Source: Ignavibacteriota bacterium (GTDB lineage Bacteria; Bacteroidota; Ignavibacteria; Ignavibacteriales; Melioribacteraceae). Taken from it: DNA of 64,000 nucleotides. The stretch's first letter is position 1. Every line of letters begins with the position of its first letter. Positions 9,035 through 17,982 of this stretch are shown piece by piece. The DNA is taken from NCBI GenBank assembly GCA_016713565.1, contig JADJOX010000007.1:796501-860500 (forward strand), written 5' to 3'. The position numbers and the translations under genes are program-made. The notes below the pieces were generated by a model that had not been told where the DNA came from, did no database searches, and was given only the letters and a program-made list of their open reading frames with translations.

Positions 9035-10246
9035 ATGGCAAAGTTAGATCTTTCCCAACTCATCGAAGCAGGTGCTCACTTCGGACATTTGACACGCCGC
9101 TGGAATCCTAAAATGAGACCATATATTTTTATGGAGAAAAACGGAATCCACATAATCGATCTTAAAAAAACTCAAATAGCAATTGAAGAAGCCGCGGATA
9201 GAATTAGAGAAATTTCTTCTGACGGCGGTACGGTTTTATTTGTCGGTACAAAAAAACAAGCCAAAGGCGTAATTGCGCAAGAAGCAAAAAGAAGCGGAAT
9301 GAACTGGGTTAGCGAAAGATGGCTTGGCGGAATGCTTACCAACTTTTCAACTATCCGTAAAAGTATCGCAAGAATGCAGAAAATTGATAAAATGGAATCA
9401 GATGGTACTTTTGAAAAAATAACAAAAAAAGAACAGTTGTTCAGAACCAGAGAAAGAGATAAACTGAGAAAAATTCTTGACGGTGTTGAAACAATGAAAA
9501 AAATGCCTAACGCTATTTTTATTGTCGATATCAAAAAAGAATCTATTGCTATTAATGAAGCATTACGTTTGAATATCCCGATATTTGCAATTGTTGATAC
9601 AAACTGCGATCCCGATCCAATTGATTATATTATTCCTTCCAATGATGACGCTGTTAGAGCTATCGAAATAATTACTAAAGCTTTTTCCGATGCTGTAATT
9701 GAAGGAAGTTTGAAATACAACGAAGTAAAAGCAGAAAAAGCTGCTGAAAAAGAAAAAATTAAAAAACAAGAAGAAGAAACAACTGAAGATAAAAAAGGCG
9801 CAAAACCAAAAATTAGAAAAGTTAAATTTAACGATAAAGGCGAAAGAAAAGATTTTAAAGACGGTGATAAAAAAGACGCCTCCACTGATGATTATCTTCC
9901 GTGCGAATCTTATAAAGGCGAAAGCGGATTTCACAAATTTAACGATGATAAAAATCAATTTTTCTTTGGATATAACGGCAAAGACGGAAAAACTTATTTG
10001 AGATCAGAAGGATATACTTCCGATAAAGCTATGCTGAACGGAATAGACGCAGTTAATAGAAATGCGGGAAATGATAAAAGATGGTTTACGGGAACAACAG
10101 ACGATAAACAGTATTATTATGTTCTTAAAGCCGCTAATGGTCAGGAAATTGCAAGAAGCTGTTATTATTCATCAAAGGAAGAAATGGAAAAAGACTTTGC
10201 GTGGATTAAAAGTAAAGAATCCGGCTTGGCTGCTGAAGTAAAATAA
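9035..10246 (+). CDS. rpsB: 30S ribosomal protein S2 with C-terminal tandem DUF1508 (YegP-like) extension
   Basis: Residues 1 to about 230 are a normal S2: AGAHFGHLTRRWNPKMRPYIF, VGTKKQAKGVIAQEAKRSGM, RWLGGMLTNFSTIRKSI and PIFAIVDTNCDPDPIDYIIPSNDDA. Typical S2 is 230-270 residues; this one is 403. A Lys/Glu-rich linker (about 231-284) leads to a domain starting DYLPCESYKGESGF (from residue 286). It holds two YegP-type repeats: QFFFGYNGKDGKTYLRSEGYTS with NGIDAVNRNA, and QYYYVLKAANGQEIARS with CYYSSKEEMEK. The frame is continuous with no stop or frameshift between the parts. AGGAG precedes the ATG. It heads rpsB-tsf-pyrH-frr. DUF1508 proteins are otherwise small free-standing proteins of poorly known function. 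Confidence 0.95.
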   Translation: MAKLDLSQLIEAGAHFGHLTRRWNPKMRPYIFMEKNGIHIIDLKKTQIAIEEAADRIREISSDGGTVLFVGTKKQAKGVIAQEAKRSGMNWVSERWLGGMLTNFSTIRKSIARMQKIDKMESDGTFEKITKKEQLFRTRERDKLRKILDGVETMKKMPNAIFIVDIKKESIAINEALRLNIPIFAIVDTNCDPDPIDYIIPSNDDAVRAIEIITKAFSDAVIEGSLKYNEVKAEKAAEKEKIKKQEEETTEDKKGAKPKIRKVKFNDKGERKDFKDGDKKDASTDDYLPCESYKGESGFHKFNDDKNQFFFGYNGKDGKTYLRSEGYTSDKAMLNGIDAVNRNAGNDKRWFTGTTDDKQYYYVLKAANGQEIARSCYYSSKEEMEKDFAWIKSKESGLAAEVK

Positions 10247-10283
10247 TTTAGAATTTTGTTTATTAAATATAGGATAGATCATA

Positions 10284-11153
10284 ATGGAAATTACTGCGCA
10301 ATTGGTTAAAGAGCTTAGGGAAAAAACCGGTGCCGGAATGATGGATTGTAAGAAAGCACTAACCGAAGCTAATGGTGATTTTGAAAAGGCAATTGAAATT
10401 CTTAGAAAAAAAGGCGCTGCTGTTGCCGCTAAAAGAGCTGAAAGAAGTGCAAACGAAGGAATTATTCTTACAAAATCTTTAGATAACGGATCAAAAGCCG
10501 TAATAGTTGAAGTTAACTGCGAAACAGATTTTGTGGCTAAAAGTAATGATTTTATCGATTTTGCAAATTTCGTTCTTGATGCAATTATTGAACATCAGCC
10601 TAAAAATACAGAAGAGTTATTGGCATTAACCCATAATGGAAAATCGGTTCAAGAAGAATTGACCGCAATTATAGGTAAAATTGGAGAAAAAATAGAAGTA
10701 TCCAGATTCTTAATTGAAAAAGCTGAAAATGGTGTTGTTGTAGATTACGTTCATCACGGTTCTAAATTAGCTGTTTTAATTAGAATTGACAATGTAAGTG
10801 ATTCTTCAAAAGATGAAGTTTCAAACTTGGGTAAAGATTTTGCAATGCAAGTAGCGGCAATGAAACCTTATTATGTATCTAGAAATGAAGTTCCCTCAGA
10901 AATTCTTGAAAAAGAAAAAGATATTTATAAAGAAGTTGCCAGAAAAGAAGGTAAACCCGAGCAAATTCTTGATAAAATAGCTGACGGAAAATTGAATAAG
11001 TATTATCAGGAAAATTGCTTAATAGAACAAGCTTCTATTAAAGACAACTCAAAATCTGTTGGTGATATACTTAACGAACTTAATAAGAAAAATTCATCTA
11101 ACGCAATTGTAAAATTATTTCATCGATTTCATCTCAGCGATGAAAAAAAATAA
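10284..11153 (+). CDS. tsf: Elongation factor Ts
   Basis: This 289-residue EF-Ts is the guanine nucleotide exchange factor for EF-Tu. The N-terminal UBA-like segment VKELREKTGAGMMDCKKAL is intact, followed by the TDFVAKSNDF core motif. In the C-terminal half are FAMQVAAMKPYYVSRNEVP and the KYYQENCLIEQ segment. It follows rpsB by 37 nt, the standard order, and is closed by a strong intrinsic terminator. Confidence 0.97.
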   Translation: MEITAQLVKELREKTGAGMMDCKKALTEANGDFEKAIEILRKKGAAVAAKRAERSANEGIILTKSLDNGSKAVIVEVNCETDFVAKSNDFIDFANFVLDAIIEHQPKNTEELLALTHNGKSVQEELTAIIGKIGEKIEVSRFLIEKAENGVVVDYVHHGSKLAVLIRIDNVSDSSKDEVSNLGKDFAMQVAAMKPYYVSRNEVPSEILEKEKDIYKEVARKEGKPEQILDKIADGKLNKYYQENCLIEQASIKDNSKSVGDILNELNKKNSSNAIVKLFHRFHLSDEKK

Positions 11154-11161
11154 TTATTTTT

Positions 11162-11192
11162 AAAGGTCTTAAATTTTAAGACCTTTTTTTTT
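11162..11192 (+). terminator. Intrinsic terminator between tsf and pyrH
   Basis: Stem AAAGGTCTT (11162-11170) pairs with AAGACCTTT (11178-11186), with further AAA/TTT pairing possible in the loop. A T tract runs to 11192. It lies 8 nt after the tsf stop and 12 nt before pyrH, so pyrH-frr probably depends on partial readthrough. Confidence 0.85.
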
Positions 11193-11204
11193 ATTGAGGA
11201 AACA

Positions 11205-11915
11205 ATGTTAAAATACAAAAGAATACTTCTTAAGCTAAGCGGTGAATCTTTAATGGGAAATTTAGGTTATGGAATTGATCCCAATATTTTAATCTTTTTT
11301 GCGAATGAAGTGAAAAAAGTTAAAGATTTAGGCGTTCAAGTTGGAATTGTAATTGGCGGCGGAAATATTTACAGAGGATTGAATGCAGGCAAACAAGGAA
11401 TTGACAGAGTAACTGGCGATCAAATGGGAATGCTAGCAACAGTAATTAATGCTTTGGCGCTTCAAAACGCGTTTGAAACAACCGGAATGTATACAAGATT
11501 AATGACCTCGATTAAAATGGATGAAATGGCTGAACCATACATCAGAAGACGCGCAATCAGACATTTGGAAAAAGACAGAGTTGTTATTTTCGGAGCCGGA
11601 ACAGGACATCCGTATTTCAGTACCGACACAGCCGCATCATTAAGAGCCGTTGAAATTGAAGCCGATGTAATTTTAAAAGGAACAAGAGTCGATGGAGTTT
11701 ATGATTCCGATCCCGAAAAAAATCCAAATGCTTTAATGTTTTCTGAAATTTCTTATCTTGAAGTTATGAATAAAAATCTTAGAGTTATGGATTTAACGGC
11801 AATTAGCTTATGTCAAGAAAATCAGCTACCTATTGTTGTTTTTAATATGAACAAAGAAAATAATTTATTAAAAGTCGTTACCGGCGAAAACCTTGGAACA
11901 CAAGTAAGTAAGTAA
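11205..11915 (+). CDS. pyrH: Uridylate kinase (UMP kinase)
   Basis: The 236-residue bacterial UMP kinase of the amino-acid kinase fold makes UDP from UMP. Visible motifs are RILLKLSGESLMG, VGIVIGGGNIYRG, DQMGMLATVINALALQNA, FGAGTGHPYFSTDTAASLRA and LKGTRVDGVYDSDPEKNP. Length matches the family (235-245). It follows tsf across a terminator and precedes frr, the conserved rpsB-tsf-pyrH-frr arrangement. Confidence 0.97.
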   Translation: MLKYKRILLKLSGESLMGNLGYGIDPNILIFFANEVKKVKDLGVQVGIVIGGGNIYRGLNAGKQGIDRVTGDQMGMLATVINALALQNAFETTGMYTRLMTSIKMDEMAEPYIRRRAIRHLEKDRVVIFGAGTGHPYFSTDTAASLRAVEIEADVILKGTRVDGVYDSDPEKNPNALMFSEISYLEVMNKNLRVMDLTAISLCQENQLPIVVFNMNKENNLLKVVTGENLGTQVSK

Positions 11916-11951
11916 ATAAATTTTGAATGATTAAGAATCTTAGAGGTAAAT

Positions 11952-12509
11952 ATGAACAACCAAATAATCAAAGATGCTAAATCAAAAATGGATAAAAGTA
12001 TTGAAGCTTTCCGAAATGAAATCTCGAAGATTAGAACCGGTAAAGCAACAACCGCGCTTTTAGACGGAATTAAGGTAAATTATTATGGAAATCCGACTCC
12101 ATTAAATCAAGTAGGAAATGTTTCAGTTCTTGATTCACATACTTTATCTATTACTCCATGGGATAGAAGCGTTGTAAATGATATCGATAAAGCTATTCTT
12201 TCAGCGGATTTGGGATTGAATCCAATAAGCGATGGTACAAATATTAAAGTTCCAATTCCCCCTTTAAATGAAGAAAGAAGAAGAGATTTAGTAAAATTAG
12301 TAAAAAAATTCGGTGAAGAAGCTAAAATTGCAATACGCAATGTAAGAAGAGAAGCTAACGATCATTTAAAGAAAGCGGAAAAAGACAAAAATATTTCTGA
12401 AGATTTACGACACGACGCCGAACAAGATGTTCAAAAATATACGGATGAGCATATCAAAAAAATTGACGACATGATAAAACACAAAGAAATTGAAATTATG
12501 GAAGTTTAG
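11952..12509 (+). CDS. frr: Ribosome recycling factor
   Basis: The 185-residue RRF, of exact family length, splits post-termination ribosomes together with EF-G. Characteristic segments are FRNEISKIRTGKATTALLDGIKVNYYG, TPLNQVGNVSV, ITPWDRSVVNDIDKAI and IPPLNEERRRDLVK, ending with the long helical arm. AGAGG precedes the ATG. A bidirectional hairpin closes the transcript. Confidence 0.97.
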   Translation: MNNQIIKDAKSKMDKSIEAFRNEISKIRTGKATTALLDGIKVNYYGNPTPLNQVGNVSVLDSHTLSITPWDRSVVNDIDKAILSADLGLNPISDGTNIKVPIPPLNEERRRDLVKLVKKFGEEAKIAIRNVRREANDHLKKAEKDKNISEDLRHDAEQDVQKYTDEHIKKIDDMIKHKEIEIMEV

Positions 12510-12522
12510 TTAATATTGTTAA

Positions 12523-12555
12523 AAAGACGCGATCTTATAAAATGGTCGCGTCTTT
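12523..12555. terminator. Bidirectional terminator hairpin after frr
   Basis: A 10-bp perfect stem (12523-12532, AAAGACGCGA, with 12546-12555, TCGCGTCTTT) sits between the convergent ends of frr (12509) and the minus-strand gene ending at 12567. The arms end in A and T runs usable in both directions. Confidence 0.75.
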
Positions 12556-12566
12556 GAATCTCAAAA

Positions 12567-13223
12567 TTAAAAATTCACTCTAAAGCCTATATTCCACACT
12601 AAAACATTAAGATTTACCTTTTCTGTACGCCGAATCTCCCCAATTTGTCCATATTCAGTTTCGGAACAAATTGGTTGATCATACTTAACAGTAGGATTAT
12701 TGATTTGAAACTTAAAACCGAAAATAACACTTAGAGGTTGTTCTGGATAAAAAATACTACCAAAATTCAAATTAGTGAAAAAACCAGCTTTGTTTCTTCC
12801 AAAAAAATATTGTTCAGCACAATTTGAGGGCATATTAAGATATGTTACAATACCTATTGAATTATAAATTCCCATTTCAATTCCAATAAACGGTTTTATA
12901 ATTAACGAATCTATCTTAATTATATAAGGAAAATATTTTGTTTGAACACCTACTTTTAATGAGGATTCGTAAGGATCATCTGGGGGAGGATTTTTAATGA
13001 ATGATTTATTAATTCTTGAATCACTTACTGTTGCAGATAAACCAGCACTTAAAATATCTTTCATAAATTCATATTCTGCCTCTAAATTATAAAAGGATAA
13101 GGATTTATAATTTTTTCCGCTAATTAAACCGGAATAATTAAATCCAACAGAAAAATCTTGTGAGAGTAATTGAGTTGAAAATATTAACAAAATGCAAAAT
13201 ACTACTTTTGTTTTCATTTGCAT
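12567..13223 (-). CDS. Exported protein, probable small outer-membrane beta-barrel
   Basis: The 218-residue protein has a signal peptide (MQMKTKVVFCILLIFSTQLLSQ) followed by alternating hydrophobic/polar strands (DFSVGFNYSGLISG, LNVLVWNIGFRVNF). The terminal Phe preceded by aromatic alternation is the usual outer-membrane barrel signature. No family is recognised. The frame extends upstream to a TTG at 13253, but the ATG at 13223 (or 13217) starts at the signal peptide. It is convergent with frr. Confidence 0.65.
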   Translation of the reverse strand: MQMKTKVVFCILLIFSTQLLSQDFSVGFNYSGLISGKNYKSLSFYNLEAEYEFMKDILSAGLSATVSDSRINKSFIKNPPPDDPYESSLKVGVQTKYFPYIIKIDSLIIKPFIGIEMGIYNSIGIVTYLNMPSNCAEQYFFGRNKAGFFTNLNFGSIFYPEQPLSVIFGFKFQINNPTVKYDQPICSETEYGQIGEIRRTEKVNLNVLVWNIGFRVNF

Positions 13224-13418
13224 CTTAACTTTATTGTTTAAATTGGGTAACAATCTAAAAACAATAATCCTAAATTATTTCATATTAAGTTAATTAAATA
13301 ATTTGGTAAAAGTAAAATATTTTGAATGAATTAGGAAATTTATTCTCCAAATTTTCTTATTCCTATTTATTATATTTATCCGGTTAAATCAGATTTATTT
13401 TTTAGTTAATAATAATTT

Positions 13419-14045
13419 ATGCTGAGAAATGTTATATATATAATTGCCAGCATGCTCTTTTTCTTTTCCGGTATTGTTGCTTATGGAATTATACTAAACT
13501 TAAATGAAAAGCCTTTGGAAGTAATTTTAAAGGAAAAGAATATTACCGGCTTGAAAAATGTAACTATTTCAATTGATAGGAAAAATTACAAGCTTAGTTT
13601 ATTTAGCGATACGACTTTAATAAAAAATTACAATGTTGTTTTCGGCAGAAATAATAATTCAAACAAAATCTCTAAAACTGATAACGCAACGCCTGTCGGA
13701 AGTTATTTTATATGCAAAATTGATACAAACAATATTTATTATAAAAAGCTGTTTCTAAATTATCCTAATTTACAGGATGCTTCTGAAGCACTGAAAGAAA
13801 ATATTATTTCGCAAAATGAATTTAAAAGTATTACAAAAAATCTTGACCAAATCGGCTGTTCGTTTGCCGAAACAAAATTAGGAGCGGATATCGGAATTCA
13901 AGGAACAGGTGAATATAACATTGTATTTAAAAATTTACCTTTCGTTTTTAATTGGACAAACGGTTCTATTGCCTTAAGCAACGAAAATATTGACGAACTT
14001 TTATCTGTTGTTACGATTGGAACAAAAGTTTACATAAAAAATTAA
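13419..14045 (+). CDS. Degenerate L,D-transpeptidase (YkuD/YafK-like) with catalytic residues replaced
   Basis: The 208-residue protein has an N-terminal membrane anchor or signal (about 4-27). A domain follows the L,D-transpeptidase plan: VTISIDRKNYKLSLFSD, NATPVGSY (90-96), then IGIQGTG and NWTNGSIALSNENIDEL. In active YafK-like enzymes the last two read IxIHG and TxGCIAVTNEEIDEL. Here the His is Q161 (CAA) and the nucleophile Cys is S183 (TCT). Peptidoglycan crosslinking or amide hydrolysis by the usual mechanism is therefore unlikely; a binding or scaffold role is inference. It lies 4 nt upstream of the Omp85 gene and is probably co-transcribed with it. Confidence 0.75.
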   Translation: MLRNVIYIIASMLFFFSGIVAYGIILNLNEKPLEVILKEKNITGLKNVTISIDRKNYKLSLFSDTTLIKNYNVVFGRNNNSNKISKTDNATPVGSYFICKIDTNNIYYKKLFLNYPNLQDASEALKENIISQNEFKSITKNLDQIGCSFAETKLGADIGIQGTGEYNIVFKNLPFVFNWTNGSIALSNENIDELLSVVTIGTKVYIKN

Positions 14046-14049
14046 TTTC

Positions 14050-16128
14050 ATGAATTATAAGATTTTCACTTTCACATTTTTTTTAACCTTTAATGTTTTT
14101 TCAGCTCCATTATTCGCTCAAAACGAAAATAAAATTGAACTATCTTCCATAAACTTTAAGGGAAATGATTATTTCATATCGTCTGAATTAGAAGAAATAA
14201 TTGTATCTAAAGAAAGCCCAAACTGGCTATCACAATTTCTCGCAAGTTTTTCCAGTTTCGGCAAAGGCGCTACATATTTTGATTCGCTGAATCTTACAAA
14301 CGATATAAATATTTTGAAAAGTTATTATTTCGCTCACGGTTTTTTTCATACAAAAATATCTGCTGAGTATACTATTGACAAGAATGGTAATGAAGTTGCA
14401 GATTTAACATTTAACATTATTGAAAATGAACCGACAAAATTCAAAAAATTAGTTATCACGGGTTTAGAAAATATCCCTCCTTCCTTTTCGTCAAAAATTA
14501 GTTCAATGATTTCAATTGACAGTACGGTTCAATATTCGGATTTTAAAGTTGAACAAAATCGAGATATAATTCTAAGTTATCTGCAGGATAACGGATACAT
14601 GTCCGCGCAAGTCGATCAGCCTATTGTTGAAATTGATACTATTTACACAAATTCCGTTACGGTAAGTATGAATTTTGATATAGGCAACAGATATAAAATC
14701 AGCAGTGTAACGGTTGAGAAAAGCGGTCCGGGAAAAGATTTGGTCAGCGATGACCTGATTAAAAAAATAGTAAATATTGAACCAGAAAATTATTTCAGTT
14801 ACCACAATCTAAAATTATCGCAAGTTAGACTTTACAGAACCAATCTTTTTTCATCCGCATTAATTACGGGAAGCGCCGCGGACACAATTATTAATTATGT
14901 CCCAATCAGAATTGTTACAAATGTTGGTCTTTTAAATGAATTCGCACCTGAATTAATTGCGATAAGAGATAGAACAGAAAGCACCTCTTTAAAGTTAGGT
15001 TTTGGTTTAAGCTGGACAAATAAAAACTTCTTTGGAGACGCGAGAAAATTTACCATCGGAAGTTCGGTTTCTTCAGAAAATATTACTCAATTCCTAAAAG
15101 CCGGAAATCTTGCCGATAATATTTACGGCTTGGCAGATTTGCGCGCGACTATAGAACAGCCGTTTTTATTTGGAAATCTTATTAATACTACTCTCGAGGC
15201 GTTTTACACATTAGAAAAAAAACGTGATGAATGGAATGCGAATATTTACGGTACAAAATTAAATCTTAACTTTGAACTACCACCTTATATATATTTGACC
15301 AGTTTAAGCAGTCATTTTACACTTCAGAGAAGCGAATATATTTTTAAAGAAAAATATATTCGAGATAATTTGGATTCACTCTATTCGGGAAATATTGAAA
15401 GCAATAACACAAATGTTGTACTTGGTGTTAATTTAGCGGCAAACAAAACGAACGATCTGCTTTTTCCTACCGAAGGATATTCGCTTTCCGCATTATTTGA
15501 AGACGGAAATTCACTTCCGTATTTGGCAAGCATGATCGGCAGTTACAATTTTACACAATCCGCTTATTATAAGTTTGTGTTAACTTCAACTTTATATTTA
15601 CCGATTTTAACAAATTATTTTGACGCGTTCGGAACAAAATTAAAAATCGGGAATATTCAAGCATATTACGGAAATAAAAGAAATATTCCGTTTAATCAAA
15701 GATTTACTGCCGGCGGAAGCAACTCAATTAGAGCTTGGGGCGCAAATGATTTGCCGTTAATAAATAGAAAAAAAAGAAATTTACCGGATGATCCTTCTCA
15801 AAGTGAAATTCAAAATATTATCAGGAATATAACACCCGGAGGATTTTTTCTTTTTGAAGGTTCATTTGAATTACGCGAGCGTTTTACGGAAAAAATCGGT
15901 TTGGCTTTATTTTTTGATTATGGAAATGTTTGGAATGATTTTACAAAATTTAGATTTAACAGTTTATCACTTGCTTCGGGATTCGGATTCAGATATTATT
16001 CAGATTTTGCGCCTTTTAGATTGGATTTTGGTTTTAAAGTTTTTGATCCAAGCAGTAAAACCGCTTTTTACAACAGAAAACTCTTCGATTTTATGGAAAT
16101 TCAAATCGGTATAGGCGAAGCTTTCTAA
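14050..16128 (+). CDS. Omp85-family outer-membrane protein (BamA/TamA-like) with POTRA domains
   Basis: The 692-residue protein has a signal peptide ending LFAQ (about 1-24). Periplasmic POTRA-like repeats span about 25-290, for example LNLTNDINILKSYYFAHGFFHTKIS and REIILSYLQDNGYMSAQVD-type strands. The C-terminal half is a 16-strand barrel of the surface antigen family, with FTAGGSNSIRAWGANDLP, GGFFLFEGSFELRERF, ALFFDYGNVW and FAPFRLDFGFKV. It ends with Phe (GIGEAF), the assembly signal. Such proteins insert barrels or move proteins across the outer membrane. The two or so POTRAs favour a TamA-like over a true BamA role. It directly follows the L,D-transpeptidase-like gene. Confidence 0.88.
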   Translation: MNYKIFTFTFFLTFNVFSAPLFAQNENKIELSSINFKGNDYFISSELEEIIVSKESPNWLSQFLASFSSFGKGATYFDSLNLTNDINILKSYYFAHGFFHTKISAEYTIDKNGNEVADLTFNIIENEPTKFKKLVITGLENIPPSFSSKISSMISIDSTVQYSDFKVEQNRDIILSYLQDNGYMSAQVDQPIVEIDTIYTNSVTVSMNFDIGNRYKISSVTVEKSGPGKDLVSDDLIKKIVNIEPENYFSYHNLKLSQVRLYRTNLFSSALITGSAADTIINYVPIRIVTNVGLLNEFAPELIAIRDRTESTSLKLGFGLSWTNKNFFGDARKFTIGSSVSSENITQFLKAGNLADNIYGLADLRATIEQPFLFGNLINTTLEAFYTLEKKRDEWNANIYGTKLNLNFELPPYIYLTSLSSHFTLQRSEYIFKEKYIRDNLDSLYSGNIESNNTNVVLGVNLAANKTNDLLFPTEGYSLSALFEDGNSLPYLASMIGSYNFTQSAYYKFVLTSTLYLPILTNYFDAFGTKLKIGNIQAYYGNKRNIPFNQRFTAGGSNSIRAWGANDLPLINRKKRNLPDDPSQSEIQNIIRNITPGGFFLFEGSFELRERFTEKIGLALFFDYGNVWNDFTKFRFNSLSLASGFGFRYYSDFAPFRLDFGFKVFDPSSKTAFYNRKLFDFMEIQIGIGEAF

Positions 16129-16150
16129 TAATAATAATTTCAACTTATTT

Positions 16151-16179
16151 TTGAATAAAATCAATATTTTGGGTAAATT
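16151..16179 (+). promoter_or_regulatory. Possible sigma70-type promoter for yicC-gmk-rpoZ
   Basis: TTGAAT (16151-16156), 17 nt and TAAATT (16174-16179) lie 28 nt before the yicC ATG, in the gap after the Omp85 gene. Match to consensus is fair; the AT-rich background makes chance hits common. Confidence 0.35.
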
Positions 16180-16206
16180 TAAAGCTTATCTTTTAGGAAA
16201 TTCTCT

Positions 16207-17082
16207 ATGCTGAAAAGTATGACCGGAATCGGAACCGATGCTTTCTCAAATGAAAATTTTACTCTTGAAACCGAAATTAAAAGTTTAAACAGCCGTTTTT
16301 TGGATCTATCCATTAAACTTCCAAAAGAACTTTATAAACATGAATTTGCGATTAGAGATTTAATTAAAAATAAAATAGGACGAGGAAAAGTTACACTTAG
16401 TATAGTTTTGACTTATAATAAGTTGACAAACGGAAATTCTCCTATAAATTCCAATGCGCTCAAAAATGCCGTTGATATTTTGACTCAAATAAATAACTAC
16501 ACTAATTCTGATTCGAAAATTGAGTTAAATCAAATTTTAATGCTTAGAGATATGTTCCTTTCGGAAAATCAAGAATCGAACGGAATTGATTTTGAAATTA
16601 TTGCAAATTCAGTTTCTTCCGCTGTTGAGAAATTTAATCAAATGAAAAAATCCGAAGGTCTGGAACTTAAGAAAGATTTGGTTTTTAGAATCAATAAAAT
16701 TTTAGAAGAATTGACAAAAATTGAAAATATTACTAAAAATTCCACGGTTGAATTTTTTGAAAAATTTAAGGAACGCGCCAAGAAATTAGCCGATGAATAT
16801 ATTGATGATAAGGAAAGGTTTACTCTAGAAATGGCAATTCTTTCTGAAAAACATGATATAACTGAAGAAAGCATAAGGCTGAGAAGTCATATAAAATTAT
16901 TTTGTGAAACGTTGGATAATGACGAAGATTCCGGACGAAAATTAAATTTCATAACGCAGGAAATGAACAGAGAAATTAATACAATTAATAGTAAATCAAT
17001 TTCATCTGAAATTGCGCATGCTGGTATTATTATAAAAGAAGAATTAGAAAAAATCCGTGAACAAATACAAAATATTGAGTAA
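16207..17082 (+). CDS. yicC: YicC/YloC family endoribonuclease
   Basis: The 291-residue protein opens MLKSMTGIGTDAF and contains ETEIKSLNSRFLDLSIKLPKEL and RDLIKNKIGRGKVTLSI. The DUF1732-type C-terminus includes EESIRLRSHIKLFCETLDND and GRKLNFITQEMNREINTINSKS. Members are ribonucleases affecting small RNA turnover in E. coli and stationary-phase survival. The gene stands 3 nt before gmk, a conserved pairing. Confidence 0.94.
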   Translation: MLKSMTGIGTDAFSNENFTLETEIKSLNSRFLDLSIKLPKELYKHEFAIRDLIKNKIGRGKVTLSIVLTYNKLTNGNSPINSNALKNAVDILTQINNYTNSDSKIELNQILMLRDMFLSENQESNGIDFEIIANSVSSAVEKFNQMKKSEGLELKKDLVFRINKILEELTKIENITKNSTVEFFEKFKERAKKLADEYIDDKERFTLEMAILSEKHDITEESIRLRSHIKLFCETLDNDEDSGRKLNFITQEMNREINTINSKSISSEIAHAGIIIKEELEKIREQIQNIE

Positions 17083-17085
17083 AAT

Positions 17086-17655
17086 TTGAGCGGGAAAAAA
17101 GGAAAATTATTTGTATTTTCAGCTCCAAGCGGTTCCGGAAAAACTACAATTATTAAAAATGTATTAAATGATTTTAAGGATTTAGTATTTTCCATTTCGG
17201 CAACGACAAGGAATAAACGCCCGAACGAAATTAATGGAATAGATTATTTTTTTTTAGATGAAGATTCTTTCAAACAAAAAATTGAAAATGATGAGTTCCT
17301 TGAATGGGGTAAATTTTTTGGATATTATTACGGTACTTTGAAAGATTTCGTTTTTGAAAAAATCGATAACGGTGTTTCATTGGTTCTTGAAGTTGACGTA
17401 AAAGGCGCGGTAAATATTAAAAAAGTTTATAAAGATTCCGTACTAATTTTCATTTCACCGCCAAGTATTGAAGAACTGAAAACACGCTTGTATAACAGAA
17501 AAACCGAGTCGGATGAAGATTTTGCCAAAAGAATTGAAAGAGCTGAAATGGAATTGAATTACAGAGAAAAATTCGATTATAATGTTTATAATTATAATCT
17601 TGATGAAGCAAGTAAAGAAGTAAATAAAATTATAGAAAAAGAATTAAGCAAATAG
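17086..17655 (+). CDS. gmk: Guanylate kinase
   Basis: The 189-residue enzyme phosphorylates GMP to GDP. It has P-loop APSGSGKTT near the N-terminus, SATTRNKRPNEINGIDYFF, FLEWGKFFGYYYGT and EVDVKGAVNI. The start is TTG at 17086, three bases after the yicC stop; no ATG lies before the P-loop, so the TTG is required and translation is probably coupled to yicC. Length is slightly shorter than typical (about 200). Confidence 0.96.
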   Translation: MSGKKGKLFVFSAPSGSGKTTIIKNVLNDFKDLVFSISATTRNKRPNEINGIDYFFLDEDSFKQKIENDEFLEWGKFFGYYYGTLKDFVFEKIDNGVSLVLEVDVKGAVNIKKVYKDSVLIFISPPSIEELKTRLYNRKTESDEDFAKRIERAEMELNYREKFDYNVYNYNLDEASKEVNKIIEKELSK

Positions 17656-17665
17656 GAGAAACAAA

Positions 17666-17962
17666 ATGGGCGTAACACCTGTAGATTTAAGAGTTCTAAA
17701 AGAAAAAGCAGCTAATTTATATGAAGCTGTTATCGTTTGTGCTCAAGAGGCAAGAAGAGTAAATGAAGATAATAAAACCGAATTCAGCAATCTTATAAGC
17801 ACATTTGCTCCGGCAAGCGATGATGATTTTGATGAAAGAGATAATCAAGAACAAGAAAAGATTTCTTTGGAATTTGAAAAAAGAAATAAACCTCACATTG
17901 TTGCCATCAAAAAGATGGTAGATGATAAAATTGATTACCGCTTTAAGAACACCGAAGAGTAA
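17666..17962 (+). CDS. rpoZ: DNA-directed RNA polymerase omega subunit
   Basis: The 98-residue product contains NLYEAVIVCAQEARRVNEDNK, the omega core helix that clamps the beta-prime C-terminus, then an acidic insert (DDDFDERDNQEQEK) and KKMVDDKIDYRFKNTEE. Acidic, extended omega versions of this type are typical of the Bacteroidota/Chlorobi group. AGGAG lies just before the ATG and the gene is 10 nt after gmk, the standard gmk-rpoZ arrangement. A clear terminator follows. Confidence 0.88.
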   Translation: MGVTPVDLRVLKEKAANLYEAVIVCAQEARRVNEDNKTEFSNLISTFAPASDDDFDERDNQEQEKISLEFEKRNKPHIVAIKKMVDDKIDYRFKNTEE

Positions 17963-17982
17963 TAAAACTTTTTCATTTAAAG

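Noticed and set aside
9563..9958. Long minus-strand Phe-rich frame inside rpsB
   Set aside because: It is antisense to the Lys/Glu-rich linker of S2 (AAA/GAA read as TTT/TTC). No start signal or homology.
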